NCBI RefSeq assembly: GCF_001487145.1
Contig: NZ_LN913016.1
Coordinates: 1,636,354 to 1,700,353, forward strand
Length of the DNA stretch: 64,000 nt
Origin: Anaerococcus rubeinfantis
Lineage (GTDB): Bacteria; Bacillota; Clostridia; Tissierellales; Peptoniphilaceae
Direction of reading: 5' to 3'
Positions within the stretch are counted from its first letter, which is position 1. Every line of letters starts with the position of its first letter. A program made the position numbers and the translations under genes. The notes beneath the pieces are model-generated. The model worked only from the letters and a program-made list of their open reading frames with translations, had not been told where the DNA came from and searched no databases. Positions 1-9,497 of this stretch are shown in pieces.

Positions 1-3000
1 TTAATTCTCTAAAGTAGTTATCTCCAGGTAGACCTGTCGCTTCTGATACAGCATCGAATTTTTCATCGTAATACTTATCTTCTTTTGAGTCTCCATTTAT
101 AATCTTACGCGCTCTAAATTGTGAGCCTGTTAGTAGACCTCTGTTTTCATTTACTTTTGTAATCCTTAGTGGAATTCTAAATCCTGTTTCATCGATATTG
201 AAGATTTCAAGCATATTACCATTTTCAATATTGATAATATTTACTTTATATTCTCCCTCTTTTTTAGCCTTTGAAAAATCAATATCATAGTAGGAAGTTT
301 GTTCATATCCCCAATCTGTATAATAAGGATTGTCTCTTTCATAAACTAATCTGTATTGCTTGGTAGGGTCAAGATTTTCAAATTCTACTTTACCGTCTGC
401 TGGGGCATCTTTTTTATCTACTGTAGTCCATCCAAGACTTGGTGCTAATCTAGATTGTTTCACAGAAAATACACTTACAGTAGATGTATTATTTTTTTCT
501 TGCAAGTACAAGCTTCCAACCTTATCATTATCATTTAGCAATTTAGGATCTGATAAGTAGGATAATTTTACTCTTAATTTATTTTTGCTTGGACTTGGTT
601 CTGGATCTGGATCTGGAGTAGTATTACTTTCTTTTATAGTTTCCATATAATCTGATGGTATGTTTGTTTTATTATCTCCATCATTAAAACTAATACTATC
701 ATGTATTACATATGTTAAATCTTCTGTTGGGTTCTTTATACCAATTTTATAGGTTAAATCTAGGCTTTCTCCAGCTTTTAAACTAATCTTATCAAGATTT
801 ATAGAAGTTTTTCCCGAAGATTGATCAATTGTTGGATCTAAAGTAGTTTCTCCTATTTTTGCACTAGTACTAATAAGTTTTATAGCTTGTTTTAAAGAAA
901 TGTTTAAATTTGCATTTTCTACTATATATCTATCTGCTTTTGCTAATTTGAAGAAATTTTCATCTTTTAACAATTTATCTAGTAAAGATTTGTGTACAAA
1001 TTGAGCTTGACTATTTTGACCTTCTATATCACCGTGTAAATCAAAGTCCATAGTTTTATCATTAGACATAGTTTCAGAATATTCACTAGCTATTGATTTT
1101 CTTTGATCAATGTGTCTTACATAAGCATCAAAACCTGTGAACTTATTGATTATATCTTTTTTATAGAAATTGTTAGTTGTTTTGTTCTTCTTTGCATTTG
1201 TACTTAGAAAGTTAGTAAAATCTACTAGGATTTTTTTGTCATATTCTTTATTATTTTTTATTTTTCCTAAATATGTGTCAATATTTTTGTAAAGAATTTC
1301 TGAAGGATCAATTACAACTCCATTTCTATCTTTTATTCCAACTTGTTTTATAAAATCTTTATATTCAGTATCAACTTCACTTGCTGATCCTGCAATTTTC
1401 ATTTTATAACTTTGAGTTGCTATTTGGTCATAAAGATTTGTCAAAGATTGGTTTGGTGTTCCTTTTATACCATTACCTTGATTATTATATTCTATAAAAG
1501 TTACATCTATATTAGTCTTATTTTCCTTAGCTTTCTTTGCAATATCAGTTATGATTTTGTTGATATTTTTATCTAGGGTTCTTCCATTTGCAAATTTATT
1601 ATCTATAGAATAATCTTTCGATCTATCTATCATAAATACCATTTGAACATTTGTTGGTATTTGTTCTTTTTGTTCTTTTTGCTTTGGACTTATAGATATG
1701 TTTATTTCCCTTTCGCCAGTTTTTCTATCTACCGCCTTAGGGTTAACTGTAATATCTAATTTCCCTGTTGTATCTTCAAATTTCTTTGTTAATTCATCAA
1801 GTTGATCATTGCTAGAGTTTTGTCTTAATGGTAAATTTTGTTTTTCAAGATTAAGATTATTTAATTCATACCTATTTGATTTTAATAAAGAATTAGCTTT
1901 ATTAGGATTTTTATTTGTGGAATTAGCCTTGGTTTTTGTTACATTTCCGTTATCATCAACTCTAATGTTCCACTTTTCTGTACTCTTTTCATAACCTGCA
2001 GGTCCTCTGTATTCTTCTAATACATAATAGCCTGGTCTTAAGTTATCAAAAGTTACGATACCTTGGTTAGGAGGCAACTCTTTTGGATCAACTCCTTCAC
2101 GGATTTTCTTACCATTACTATCAAGAATATAGTTTCCGTCTTTATCAGTTTTATATCTAATGATAGGAACTCCTGGTGTTACTTTTTGGATATATTCTTT
2201 AGGATACCCTGCTTCATTTTTAGCTACTACGTAGTTTTCATCAGCAGTATATAACCTAAAGTAAGCACGTCTTAGACCAACTTTTATTGGTTCACCATCA
2301 TCGTCTACAAAGCCTATAGCATTACCAGTCTTTTTAATTGAGAATTTACCAAATTTCTCGCCCTCTTTAAAATCGATTACTCCTTCAAATACTGCATGAG
2401 CGCCTATTTTGGAGTTGTTGTTAGGGTCTCTAACAATAAGTTTCATTTCCCCTTCGCTTGCTATGGCCTCTGCTTCAACTTTTAATAAAATGTCATTGGA
2501 CTTAGCGAAACCTTTTGGAGGATTTGTTTCTCTTAATACATAGTATCCACCAAATTCCAAACCTTTGAGGGTGAAATTGCCATCATCATCTTGGGTAATT
2601 GGTTCTTTGTTGACTTTGATAGGTTGACCATTTTTGTCTTTGATGATAGCTCCATAGAAGTCTGCCTTATAAAGATCAAAACTTACTGGTTTTCCATCTT
2701 TACCATCTAGTTTATTTTTACTATAAGGAGTTGTTTCTATTATAGGGTTACCATCTTCATCTTTTATAAGTTCTCCGTTTTTATCTCTTTTTAGACGTCC
2801 AAGATCTTTATCGAATTTGAAATCTTTAGTTCTTGGTTTATTTCCTATTTGGTAGACTGATTTCTTGCCCTCACCTACAATTATATCTTCAGGTTCTACT
2901 TTTTTTAGGTTTGTTTTATTTAGGTCTTCATAATTTGGAACTTCGTATAATTCGTAGACTAAGTTTTTATCTTTGCCTTCTTTTACTACAAGTTTCCATC

Positions 3001-6000
3001 CATATAGGTTAGTTTTTTCAAAACCGTTTGGTTGTTGAAGCTCTCTTAGTATATATTCACCTATTGGAAGATTTGTGAATTTGAAATATCCTCCGCCTTG
3101 TGATTGGTCTCCGTCTATTTTTGGAGTGCCTTCAGGAGTTGCCTTTGGAGAGTCTGAGAAGACCTCTTTTAGGTAGGTAGATCCATCTACAGTCCAAATA
3201 GATTCTAGTCTAAATTTAGCATTGGCAAGACCTAAGTGTTCCTTGTTATTATTACCTATATATTCTTGTCTTACTTTTCTAAATTCGATTTCTGTATCTT
3301 TTGATTCATTTACTATAACAGCTTCATCATTTTTATAGACTTCTTTGTCATCAAACTTGACATCTATTGTAGGTTTTCCTTGAGCGTCTTCTCCAGCTGT
3401 AGCTACTATAAGTTTGTTATCTGCCTTTTTGTAACCAGAAGGTGTTTTTGTTTCTTCTAATACATAGTAACCTTTTGAGATTTGGTCGAATTCGAAAACT
3501 CCGTATTGACCAGATGAAACTTGTTTGTAAGCATTCTCGTCATAAGTTGGATTATTAACTTGTGCTCTTGCATTTTCTAATGAATCAGCCTTTATTTTTC
3601 TTAGAGTAAATTCTGCACCGTTTAGTTTAGTGAATTTATTTTTCTTTGTAAATTTGATTTTTCCTAGATTATCTTCGATATTGATAACTTTAACTTTTAT
3701 CTCATTATTTTTATCATCAATTTCTACCATTTCCTTGCCTGTGGCTGATACTGGTACTTCATCTAGGGTTATTTTTGTTTTGTATCCATCATTTACATGA
3801 ATTTCTGGAAGTTTAACAAAGTCATAAGGGCCTTTATCTGCATTTATAGCTTTTCTTGAAACTTCTATAGTAAACTCTTTAAGATTTTGATAACCTGTTG
3901 GAGCTTTTGTTTCTCTTACTCTGTAGTTACCTGGTTTTAGGTAAAGCTTGTGTTCTTTATCATCTTTTGATGATGTCCACTTTGTTTCTTCACCAGTGTA
4001 GATGTTATAGAAAGTAAATTCAGCACCTTCTAGTTTATTTTGTCCATTTGCATCGTATTTATCAATTTGGATAGGTTCTGTTACACGGCCTGTGATTAGC
4101 TCTTGGTACTTTTTAGATTCGGTGTGACTATAGAATACTAATTGAACAGAATCAGCCTTAGCCTTATCCCAATCTGAGTTTGTTCCATAAGAAGCCTTTA
4201 CCTTCTCCCACAATTTCTCGGCCATTCTATATTCAGTTTCTTGAACTGGTGGCCAGTTTGATATTTGTTTTTCGTTATCTTTTAATTTTCTTAATTTATC
4301 TGGGCTAGTTAGGTAACGATCTTCTTGAGGATTTTTACCTCCTGTATATTGTCCTTCATAACCTGTTTTTGGATGAGTTTGTCTTCTACCTGTTAGAGTA
4401 TAAGGAACTTTCCATTCTGTAACGTTGTACTCTGAAGGAGCTTTAAAATAATCTTCTCCTAAGCCTTTTCCGTCTGTTAGGTGGTGGATTACCCTTTGAT
4501 ACATGGATGTTTCTATCATCCTATGCATTTCTTCTTTTTCTCTGTTTTCTCCATAGTCGTTATTAGCGTATTGTTTTTTGACCTCTTCACCATAGAAGTA
4601 GACTCTTTTCATCAAATCTTCCATAGCTTCGCCTTGAGGCTTACCATTAGGGTTAAAGTTTACTCCGTCATATGGTGTACCATTAAGGATTTTTACCAAA
4701 CTGTGTTCATATGATGGTTTTCCGATAGATTCGTTAAGTCTTGATATTAGATAATCACCGGATACGTCCTCATGAATATCAAGGAAAACTCCATTGTTGC
4801 CCTTATAGGTTGGATCTTGAATACCGGAGTTAAAACATTGAACCATATCAAAGTTTTTGTTGATACGCATTACATTGTAAGGGTGTTCAATATAGGCAAT
4901 ATAGTTATCTCTGAGTGAAGAACTAGATACCTTTTCTATGAATAAATTAGCGATTCCACCTTCTGTCGGAGCGTTATAAGAAGGATCCAGATGGTCTACT
5001 TTTTTCTCTTTGATGTTTGCTATCATATTGTAAACATCATCTGCACTACCTTCTTGATTAACATACTCATAAGCAACTATTGTTCCTGGATAAAATTTAC
5101 CGTCGTCTCTTAGGACATCATTTATATTATTAGTTCTTCTATAAGAGCCTGTTTGAAGAGGAACATAGTAGACCTTTTTTATTTTTGGTGGGTTTTCATT
5201 ATTTGAACCGTTTAATAAGAATTCTGGATTTGAAAGGCCTGGGTCTTCCCTTTCGTCGATTCTTAATAAATCGAGTGCGTGCCAATCTACTCTTGTATCT
5301 GATTCTCTAGTTGCAACTATAGTTCTAGTATGATCGTAGTAGAAATATTCGTTCGCAAAATTATCTTTTAGATTAACTCTTGCAGGAATCATAGTTTCTA
5401 CTAAGTTAAATGGAATATCAGCAAATCTTTTTGCATCTTCTACCCCCTCTAACCATTTTAGTGGGGTTGGGAGACTATTAAATTTGTCTTGGAAATCCTT
5501 TAACATGTTTGTTACATAGTTGTTGTCAGGATTTATCCTAAAGCCAATAGAGTATTCTGGATGTGGATGGTTATCATCTATATATCCTTTTACTCTGATA
5601 TAAAGCTTATCTCCAAGATCTTTTTTATCTATAAGTGAGTTTTGGAATAAAAGTTCATTACTAGATGCTGATGATCTATATCCTGATCTATCATCAAGGT
5701 CAGCCTCTTTTGTAGATGCTTTAAATTTGAAGTTTTTAAGTCCTTGATTGTTTGAACCAAAAACTGTTAGGTTTAGCTTATTAAAATCAAGATTTTCTTT
5801 ATTTATAGATGATGTATCAACAACTATATTCCATTCTACATAAGCGCCATTTAGGTCAGTGTCTGCTCCAACTTTATTTCCCTTGGAGTCTTTTACTACT
5901 GTAGGCTTTGTTTCATATGAAAGTTGGTAAGGGTAAGTTATTTCTGTTGTTGGACCTTGTTCTTTTACAGTGTACTTTGACTCTACTGGAGAAGGTGAAT

Positions 6001-7726
6001 TTTTCTTTACATTTATAGTATCCATTGATTGAACAGGGTTGTTTTTTGGTGCAACCTTGATATCAATATCAACACTTTCTTTATCTCCTATATTTTTTGT
6101 ATCAAAAGCAAGATTTTGATCAACAGTAAGAGTAGTATCACTAGTAATTTCTCTTATGAAGTTATATCTGATATAGCGACCGTCTTCATAATAAGTAGCA
6201 TAAGCAACAAATCTTCCGTTTTCATCTGTTAGGTCTTTTATCTGTTGACCTGGGTGTTCTTTTAAATATGGACCAACTTTTACATCGAAATACCAACCTG
6301 CTGGGATTGGATTTGCTGGGGATGCTTTGACGTGCATGTCAAGATTTAGGTGGAAAAGTTTACCTTCAAAAGAATTTGAACCATCATCTTCATTTTGCCT
6401 AAGCATCAAAGTCCTAAAGTTTTCATTCCTATCTTTTTCTACAAGATTCTTTATAGCCTTGTCGTTGTCTGACATTAATTTTTCTTGGTCTAATCTTGAT
6501 AGTTTATATTTTTCCCCAAGTTCTGTAAGAAGTTTTTGTATATCTCCAATAGAATTATTTTCATCTTTTAAAGCTTCTTTTAATTCTTTGTCTGCTTTTT
6601 CAAGATTTGTTAGGGTTATATTTTCTTCTGGTTTTTCATCTTGTTTTTTTTCTATTATAGATTTTTGATCAGAAGATTTTTCGTCTTTATTTTCTTTCTT
6701 ATCTGTTTCTAGTACAGATTTTTCGTCTTTTGGATTTTCTTTATTTTCGGCTTGAGATTTTTCTTGAGCTTCTTTTATAGCTTTTTCTTCTTGAAGTTTT
6801 TTCTCTTCCTCAGCCTGTTTTATTTCTTGAGCCTTTTTTTCTTCTTCAGCCTTTTCTTTTTCTTCTTGAAGCTTTTTCTCTTCTTCTTTCTTTTTAGCTT
6901 CTTCCTCAGCTATTTTATTCTCTTCGGCTTCTTTTTTTGCCTTTTCTTCGGCTTGTGTTTTTTCTTCTTTATATGATTCAAGACTGTTTAAGTCGTTTGT
7001 CAAAGAGCTTGTATCATACACATTTACCTTGTCATTATTTACAAGGGCAAATATATCTCCCTCGTTTTTTACTGTCCATTTTCCTTCTTCGTTTTTTTCG
7101 AATAGGTTGTAGTTTGGATCAGGTGATATATTTGTAATAAATTCTAAATTAAATACTAATTTGTCTTGGTCTAGGATTTTTTGATTTCCCTTTTCATTGA
7201 AATCAAAATCATCCAAAATTTTAAAGTTTATATAAGAATAATTTTCTCCGTATTTTTTGTCTTCTTTTTCATCTTCCAAATTTTCTAAATCTTCTTTAGT
7301 GATGATTCTGTATCCTTGGTCTACTTTTATTATTTCAAGATCAAGATCAAGGCCTTGGTCATTTAGCATATCTTTTATGCGCCAATATTCCTTACTTGCA
7401 TCTTCATTTGTAGGGAAGATTCCATCATCATAAAGTTTTAGGTCATTTCTTTTTACAAGTTTAAAATTTGAACTTGTATAAGGAAGACCAAGTGCTATTG
7501 AAAATTTGTTTTCATCCTTTTTTATTTTCTTTTCATCATAAATTTTTTGGGAATCAGTGATTGAGAAATAGGATTCATCATCCGGATTAAGATTTTCAAT
7601 ATTTTTTATTGAATTCGGATTTTCTTCTTCCGCCTTCGACCTCGTTGCAAAGGCTGGTAACATAACCTGCAAAACCATAAAAAGCGCCATAAAAAATGAC
7701 ATCAATTTTCTAAGTGTTTTTTTCAT
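1..7726 (-). CDS. Giant sortase-anchored SpaA/Cna-B repeat adhesin (C-terminus beyond window)
   Basis: The frame stays open from the ATG at 7726 to base 1, so at least 2,575 residues are encoded and the C-terminus with any LPxTG anchor lies outside. An AAGGAG ribosome site precedes the start. In order: signal peptide (about residues 1-35), a Lys/Glu/Ala-rich coiled coil (about 250-360), an MSCRAMM-like Ig region (about 460-660, with RYIRYNF near 520), a candidate thioester domain with Cys964 in QCFN and Gln1195 in VQLVFY, then five SpaA/Cna-B domains ending in E-box motifs such as YRVRETKAPTGY, YYVLEETKTPSGY, YILRELQQPNGFE, YYVLRETNPPKGF and YYVLEEYRGPAGYE (about 1265-1900). A vWA-like segment follows near 2030, where MIDRSKD lacks the second serine of a normal DxSxS metal site. 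It is probably a cell-wall or pilus-tip adhesin handled by the sortases upstream. The domain calls come from motifs read by eye. Confidence 0.9.
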   Translation of the reverse strand, partial: MKKTLRKLMSFFMALFMVLQVMLPAFATRSKAEEENPNSIKNIENLNPDDESYFSITDSQKIYDEKKIKKDENKFSIALGLPYTSSNFKLVKRNDLKLYDDGIFPTNEDASKEYWRIKDMLNDQGLDLDLEIIKVDQGYRIITKEDLENLEDEKEDKKYGENYSYINFKILDDFDFNEKGNQKILDQDKLVFNLEFITNISPDPNYNLFEKNEEGKWTVKNEGDIFALVNNDKVNVYDTSSLTNDLNSLESYKEEKTQAEEKAKKEAEENKIAEEEAKKKEEEKKLQEEKEKAEEEKKAQEIKQAEEEKKLQEEKAIKEAQEKSQAENKENPKDEKSVLETDKKENKDEKSSDQKSIIEKKQDEKPEENITLTNLEKADKELKEALKDENNSIGDIQKLLTELGEKYKLSRLDQEKLMSDNDKAIKNLVEKDRNENFRTLMLRQNEDDGSNSFEGKLFHLNLDMHVKASPANPIPAGWYFDVKVGPYLKEHPGQQIKDLTDENGRFVAYATYYEDGRYIRYNFIREITSDTTLTVDQNLAFDTKNIGDKESVDIDIKVAPKNNPVQSMDTINVKKNSPSPVESKYTVKEQGPTTEITYPYQLSYETKPTVVKDSKGNKVGADTDLNGAYVEWNIVVDTSSINKENLDFNKLNLTVFGSNNQGLKNFKFKASTKEADLDDRSGYRSSASSNELLFQNSLIDKKDLGDKLYIRVKGYIDDNHPHPEYSIGFRINPDNNYVTNMLKDFQDKFNSLPTPLKWLEGVEDAKRFADIPFNLVETMIPARVNLKDNFANEYFYYDHTRTIVATRESDTRVDWHALDLLRIDEREDPGLSNPEFLLNGSNNENPPKIKKVYYVPLQTGSYRRTNNINDVLRDDGKFYPGTIVAYEYVNQEGSADDVYNMIANIKEKKVDHLDPSYNAPTEGGIANLFIEKVSSSSLRDNYIAYIEHPYNVMRINKNFDMVQCFNSGIQDPTYKGNNGVFLDIHEDVSGDYLISRLNESIGKPSYEHSLVKILNGTPYDGVNFNPNGKPQGEAMEDLMKRVYFYGEEVKKQYANNDYGENREKEEMHRMIETSMYQRVIHHLTDGKGLGEDYFKAPSEYNVTEWKVPYTLTGRRQTHPKTGYEGQYTGGKNPQEDRYLTSPDKLRKLKDNEKQISNWPPVQETEYRMAEKLWEKVKASYGTNSDWDKAKADSVQLVFYSHTESKKYQELITGRVTEPIQIDKYDANGQNKLEGAEFTFYNIYTGEETKWTSSKDDKEHKLYLKPGNYRVRETKAPTGYQNLKEFTIEVSRKAINADKGPYDFVKLPEIHVNDGYKTKITLDEVPVSATGKEMVEIDDKNNEIKVKVINIEDNLGKIKFTKKNKFTKLNGAEFTLRKIKADSLENARAQVNNPTYDENAYKQVSSGQYGVFEFDQISKGYYVLEETKTPSGYKKADNKLIVATAGEDAQGKPTIDVKFDDKEVYKNDEAVIVNESKDTEIEFRKVRQEYIGNNNKEHLGLANAKFRLESIWTVDGSTYLKEVFSDSPKATPEGTPKIDGDQSQGGGYFKFTNLPIGEYILRELQQPNGFEKTNLYGWKLVVKEGKDKNLVYELYEVPNYEDLNKTNLKKVEPEDIIVGEGKKSVYQIGNKPRTKDFKFDKDLGRLKRDKNGELIKDEDGNPIIETTPYSKNKLDGKDGKPVSFDLYKADFYGAIIKDKNGQPIKVNKEPITQDDDGNFTLKGLEFGGYYVLRETNPPKGFAKSNDILLKVEAEAIASEGEMKLIVRDPNNNSKIGAHAVFEGVIDFKEGEKFGKFSIKKTGNAIGFVDDDGEPIKVGLRRAYFRLYTADENYVVAKNEAGYPKEYIQKVTPGVPIIRYKTDKDGNYILDSNGKKIREGVDPKELPPNQGIVTFDNLRPGYYVLEEYRGPAGYEKSTEKWNIRVDDNGNVTKTKANSTNKNPNKANSLLKSNRYELNNLNLEKQNLPLRQNSSNDQLDELTKKFEDTTGKLDITVNPKAVDRKTGEREINISISPKQKEQKEQIPTNVQMVFMIDRSKDYSIDNKFANGRTLDKNINKIITDIAKKAKENKTNIDVTFIEYNNQGNGIKGTPNQSLTNLYDQIATQSYKMKIAGSASEVDTEYKDFIKQVGIKDRNGVVIDPSEILYKNIDTYLGKIKNNKEYDKKILVDFTNFLSTNAKKNKTTNNFYKKDIINKFTGFDAYVRHIDQRKSIASEYSETMSNDKTMDFDLHGDIEGQNSQAQFVHKSLLDKLLKDENFFKLAKADRYIVENANLNISLKQAIKLISTSAKIGETTLDPTIDQSSGKTSINLDKISLKAGESLDLTYKIGIKNPTEDLTYVIHDSISFNDGDNKTNIPSDYMETIKESNTTPDPDPEPSPSKNKLRVKLSYLSDPKLLNDNDKVGSLYLQEKNNTSTVSVFSVKQSRLAPSLGWTTVDKKDAPADGKVEFENLDPTKQYRLVYERDNPYYTDWGYEQTSYYDIDFSKAKKEGEYKVNIINIENGNMLEIFNIDETGFRIPLRITKVNENRGLLTGSQFRARKIINGDSKEDKYYDEKFDAVSEATGLPGDNYFREL

Positions 7727-7748
7727 AATAACTCCTTCATGGTGGTTT

Positions 7749-7779
7749 TAGTTAATTTCGGTTTTGTTAAAATTAACTA
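7749..7779 (-). promoter_or_regulatory. Leader hairpin upstream of adhesin
   Basis: TAGTTAATTT and its exact complement AAATTAACTA flank an 11-base loop, 23 bases from the adhesin start codon and just upstream of its ribosome site. Both arms are AT-only and there is no T-tract, so it is more likely an operator or a leader RNA structure than a terminator. Confidence 0.4.
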
Positions 7780-8127
7780 AATATCGCTGACTTTTAGTAG
7801 GCGATTGTACATTCTTTAGAAAATATATGGGATGTAGAAATAAACATAATATTTTTTTCCTAATATTTTTTCAATATACTTAGCTAAAGTGCGCGGCTAA
7901 AAATTATCATCTTCTTTAAAATTAGTATCTATTTAGAATTTTTTTATTCTAAGTTTATTTAATTATATATCCTGATTTTTTTAAAGTCAACAAAATTTTT
8001 ACATATTTTTAAGTTTTTAAGATATATTTAAAATTTCTTATAATCTCAATATATTGCAAATTTTTAAATTTTTTTGAATTTTTATTAGAAAAATTTAATT
8101 TCACTTTTACATTCGCTTGCTTTAATA

Positions 8128-8332
8128 CGAGATCTCTCCGCACTAAAACCTATTTACTTTGCAAATTCCTCCGTGCTTATGAAAACTCATTTACTACGTG
8201 AATTCTCCCGTACTTTCGCACTAGTTTTCAGGATTTATAACCGAAATCAACGGTTATAAATCTGCACTAATTTTAGGGATAAATATGCCAAATCAATGCA
8301 TATTTATCAGGTCGAAATGGGTTTATAGCGTG
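8128..8332 (+). repeat. Long composite palindromic intergenic repeat (copy 1)
   Basis: The copy starts with CGAGATCTCTCCG and ends with GGTCGAAATGGGT. It contains two hairpins with 12-base arms at 8232-8262 and 8278-8308, both with the loop AAATCAA. The first stem is perfect and the second has one mismatch. Each hairpin is preceded by a CACTA(G/A)TTTT(C)AGG module. The outer arms are more diverged than in the copy at 11911. Confidence 0.8.
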
Positions 8333-8467
8333 CTTAATTTGTTTTTAAAGTTTAAATTTATTTACTTAGCTTTTATTTATTTTATATTCCTGTTTTTATT
8401 TTCTATTTTTAAAATTAAAAATTAGAAGATTTTATATGTTCGAAGTTTCTTAGTACGTATTAAGGTT

Positions 8468-8498
8468 ACCCATCTCGAGCGCAGTCGAGAGATCTCTT
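8468..8498 (-). repeat. Short palindromic repeat unit
   Basis: ACCCATCTCGAGCG followed by AGTCGAGAGATCTCTT, the inverse orientation of the unit that opens at 8128. With that copy it forms a head-to-head inverted pair around 136 bases of AT-rich spacer. Confidence 0.85.
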
Positions 8499-8598
8499 GA
8501 TTAAATTTGCCATTAATTTTATCTTTTCATAGGAATTTCTTCGTTTTGTTTATTTTTTATTTTAATAATAATTTTTTCTTCATAAAATTTCCCAAAAC

Positions 8599-8631
8599 AA
8601 AACCCATTCCTTATCGCTTGGAATGGGTTTT
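8599..8631 (-). terminator. Intrinsic terminator of the sortase operon
   Basis: AAAACCCATTCC pairs perfectly with GGAATGGGTTTT across a 9-base loop, 27 bases after the last sortase stop codon. A T-run follows on the minus strand. It suggests that the sortases and the adhesin are separate transcripts. Confidence 0.85.
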
Positions 8632-8657
8632 GATTTTATTTATTATTTATTAAGCTT

Positions 8658-9497
8658 TTATCTTAATATTGTTTTTATCAATTTTATTATTACAAATACT
8701 ATCAAAAGAAAATCTATTATTAAAAATCCTATATAAAGATAATTTGAGATTTTTACGTTTTTGCTTATTTCTGTACTTTCAATTTTATTTGTTGCGACTT
8801 CTTCTTTTTCTTCTACTCTTCTTGCATTTATCAAAAGTCTATTTGGACTTGGCCATCTTATTGGGTGGCAGGTTAAAAGAGTTACAAGATCTTCTCCTTC
8901 TATTACTTTTAATTTTTCCCAATCATAGGGGCCTATTACTTCTTTTGAAAAAACTTCATAAGTTAGAGTTTTATCTCCTCTTTTTATATACATTCTGTCG
9001 CCTTCTACCAAATCATCTGCATAAAAAAGCATTGTATCCGTCCACCATCCTCTGTGGCCTGCTAGTACACTTCTGGTAGATTTTCCTCCGATTGGAATTG
9101 ATGTTCCTGAAACTTGTCCAAGTCCTTTTGCTATATGATCATAACTTGCATCAAGATATATAGGGAAATTTTTGTTTAATTTCGGTATAGTCATATAGGC
9201 AAATATATCGTCTTGATTATCAAGTATATTTACTGATCCCAAATTTTTGCTTGTGAAGGGATCTACCATGGATATGTCAGATTTTTTTACTATCTCGTTA
9301 TATTCTTTGGCTTTTTCTTCGACTTGGTCAAGTTTTTCGTCCTTTTTTTGGGCTTCTATTACTCTTTGAATCCTGTATTTGTTTTCTATATTTGAGTAAA
9401 TTCTTTTTGAAAATGGAAAGGCTATGGTTATTAGTCCAAAAAGTATCAAAATGAAGCCTAAAATTTTAAATTTCTTTTTCTTTGATTTGTTTTTCAA
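8658..9497 (-). CDS. srtC: Class C (pilus-type) sortase, third in tandem
   Basis: This membrane transpeptidase should join LPxTG-type surface proteins into pili or onto the wall. The 279 residues carry an N-terminal membrane segment (about 12-30), the class C lid motif DPF in MVDPFTSK, the catalytic histidine in LAGHRGWW, the catalytic cysteine in TLLTCHP, the arginine in NRLLINARR, and a C-terminal membrane helix. The start is a TTG with GGAGGT eight bases upstream and no nearby ATG. It overlaps the preceding sortase by 32 bases, indicating translational coupling. It is the most diverged of the three: CHPIRWPSP replaces the CTPYMINS type of sequence, so its substrate preference may differ. 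Confidence 0.93.
   Translation of the reverse strand: MKNKSKKKKFKILGFILILFGLITIAFPFSKRIYSNIENKYRIQRVIEAQKKDEKLDQVEEKAKEYNEIVKKSDISMVDPFTSKNLGSVNILDNQDDIFAYMTIPKLNKNFPIYLDASYDHIAKGLGQVSGTSIPIGGKSTRSVLAGHRGWWTDTMLFYADDLVEGDRMYIKRGDKTLTYEVFSKEVIGPYDWEKLKVIEGEDLVTLLTCHPIRWPSPNRLLINARRVEEKEEVATNKIESTEISKNVKISNYLYIGFLIIDFLLIVFVIIKLIKTILR

Larger units (their letters stand above)
7727..8657. other. Intergenic region between sortases and adhesin
   Basis: No supported gene lies in these 931 bases. On the minus strand it forms the adhesin leader. It contains a perfect 10-bp hairpin at 7749-7779 (TAGTTAATTT arms) about 25 bases before the start codon, two palindromic repeat units (8128-8332 and 8468-8498) in opposite orientation, and the sortase-operon terminator at 8599-8631. 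Confidence 0.8.

Noticed and set aside
1-3. TTA at the left edge read as a minus-strand stop for the adhesin
   Set aside because: The adhesin frame has codon boundaries at positions 2-4 and so on, so this triplet is out of frame and the gene continues outside the window.
6327-6976. Plus-strand open frames rich in Ser, Phe and Leu opposite the adhesin
   Set aside because: They are the complement of its Lys/Glu coiled coil and have no ribosome sites.
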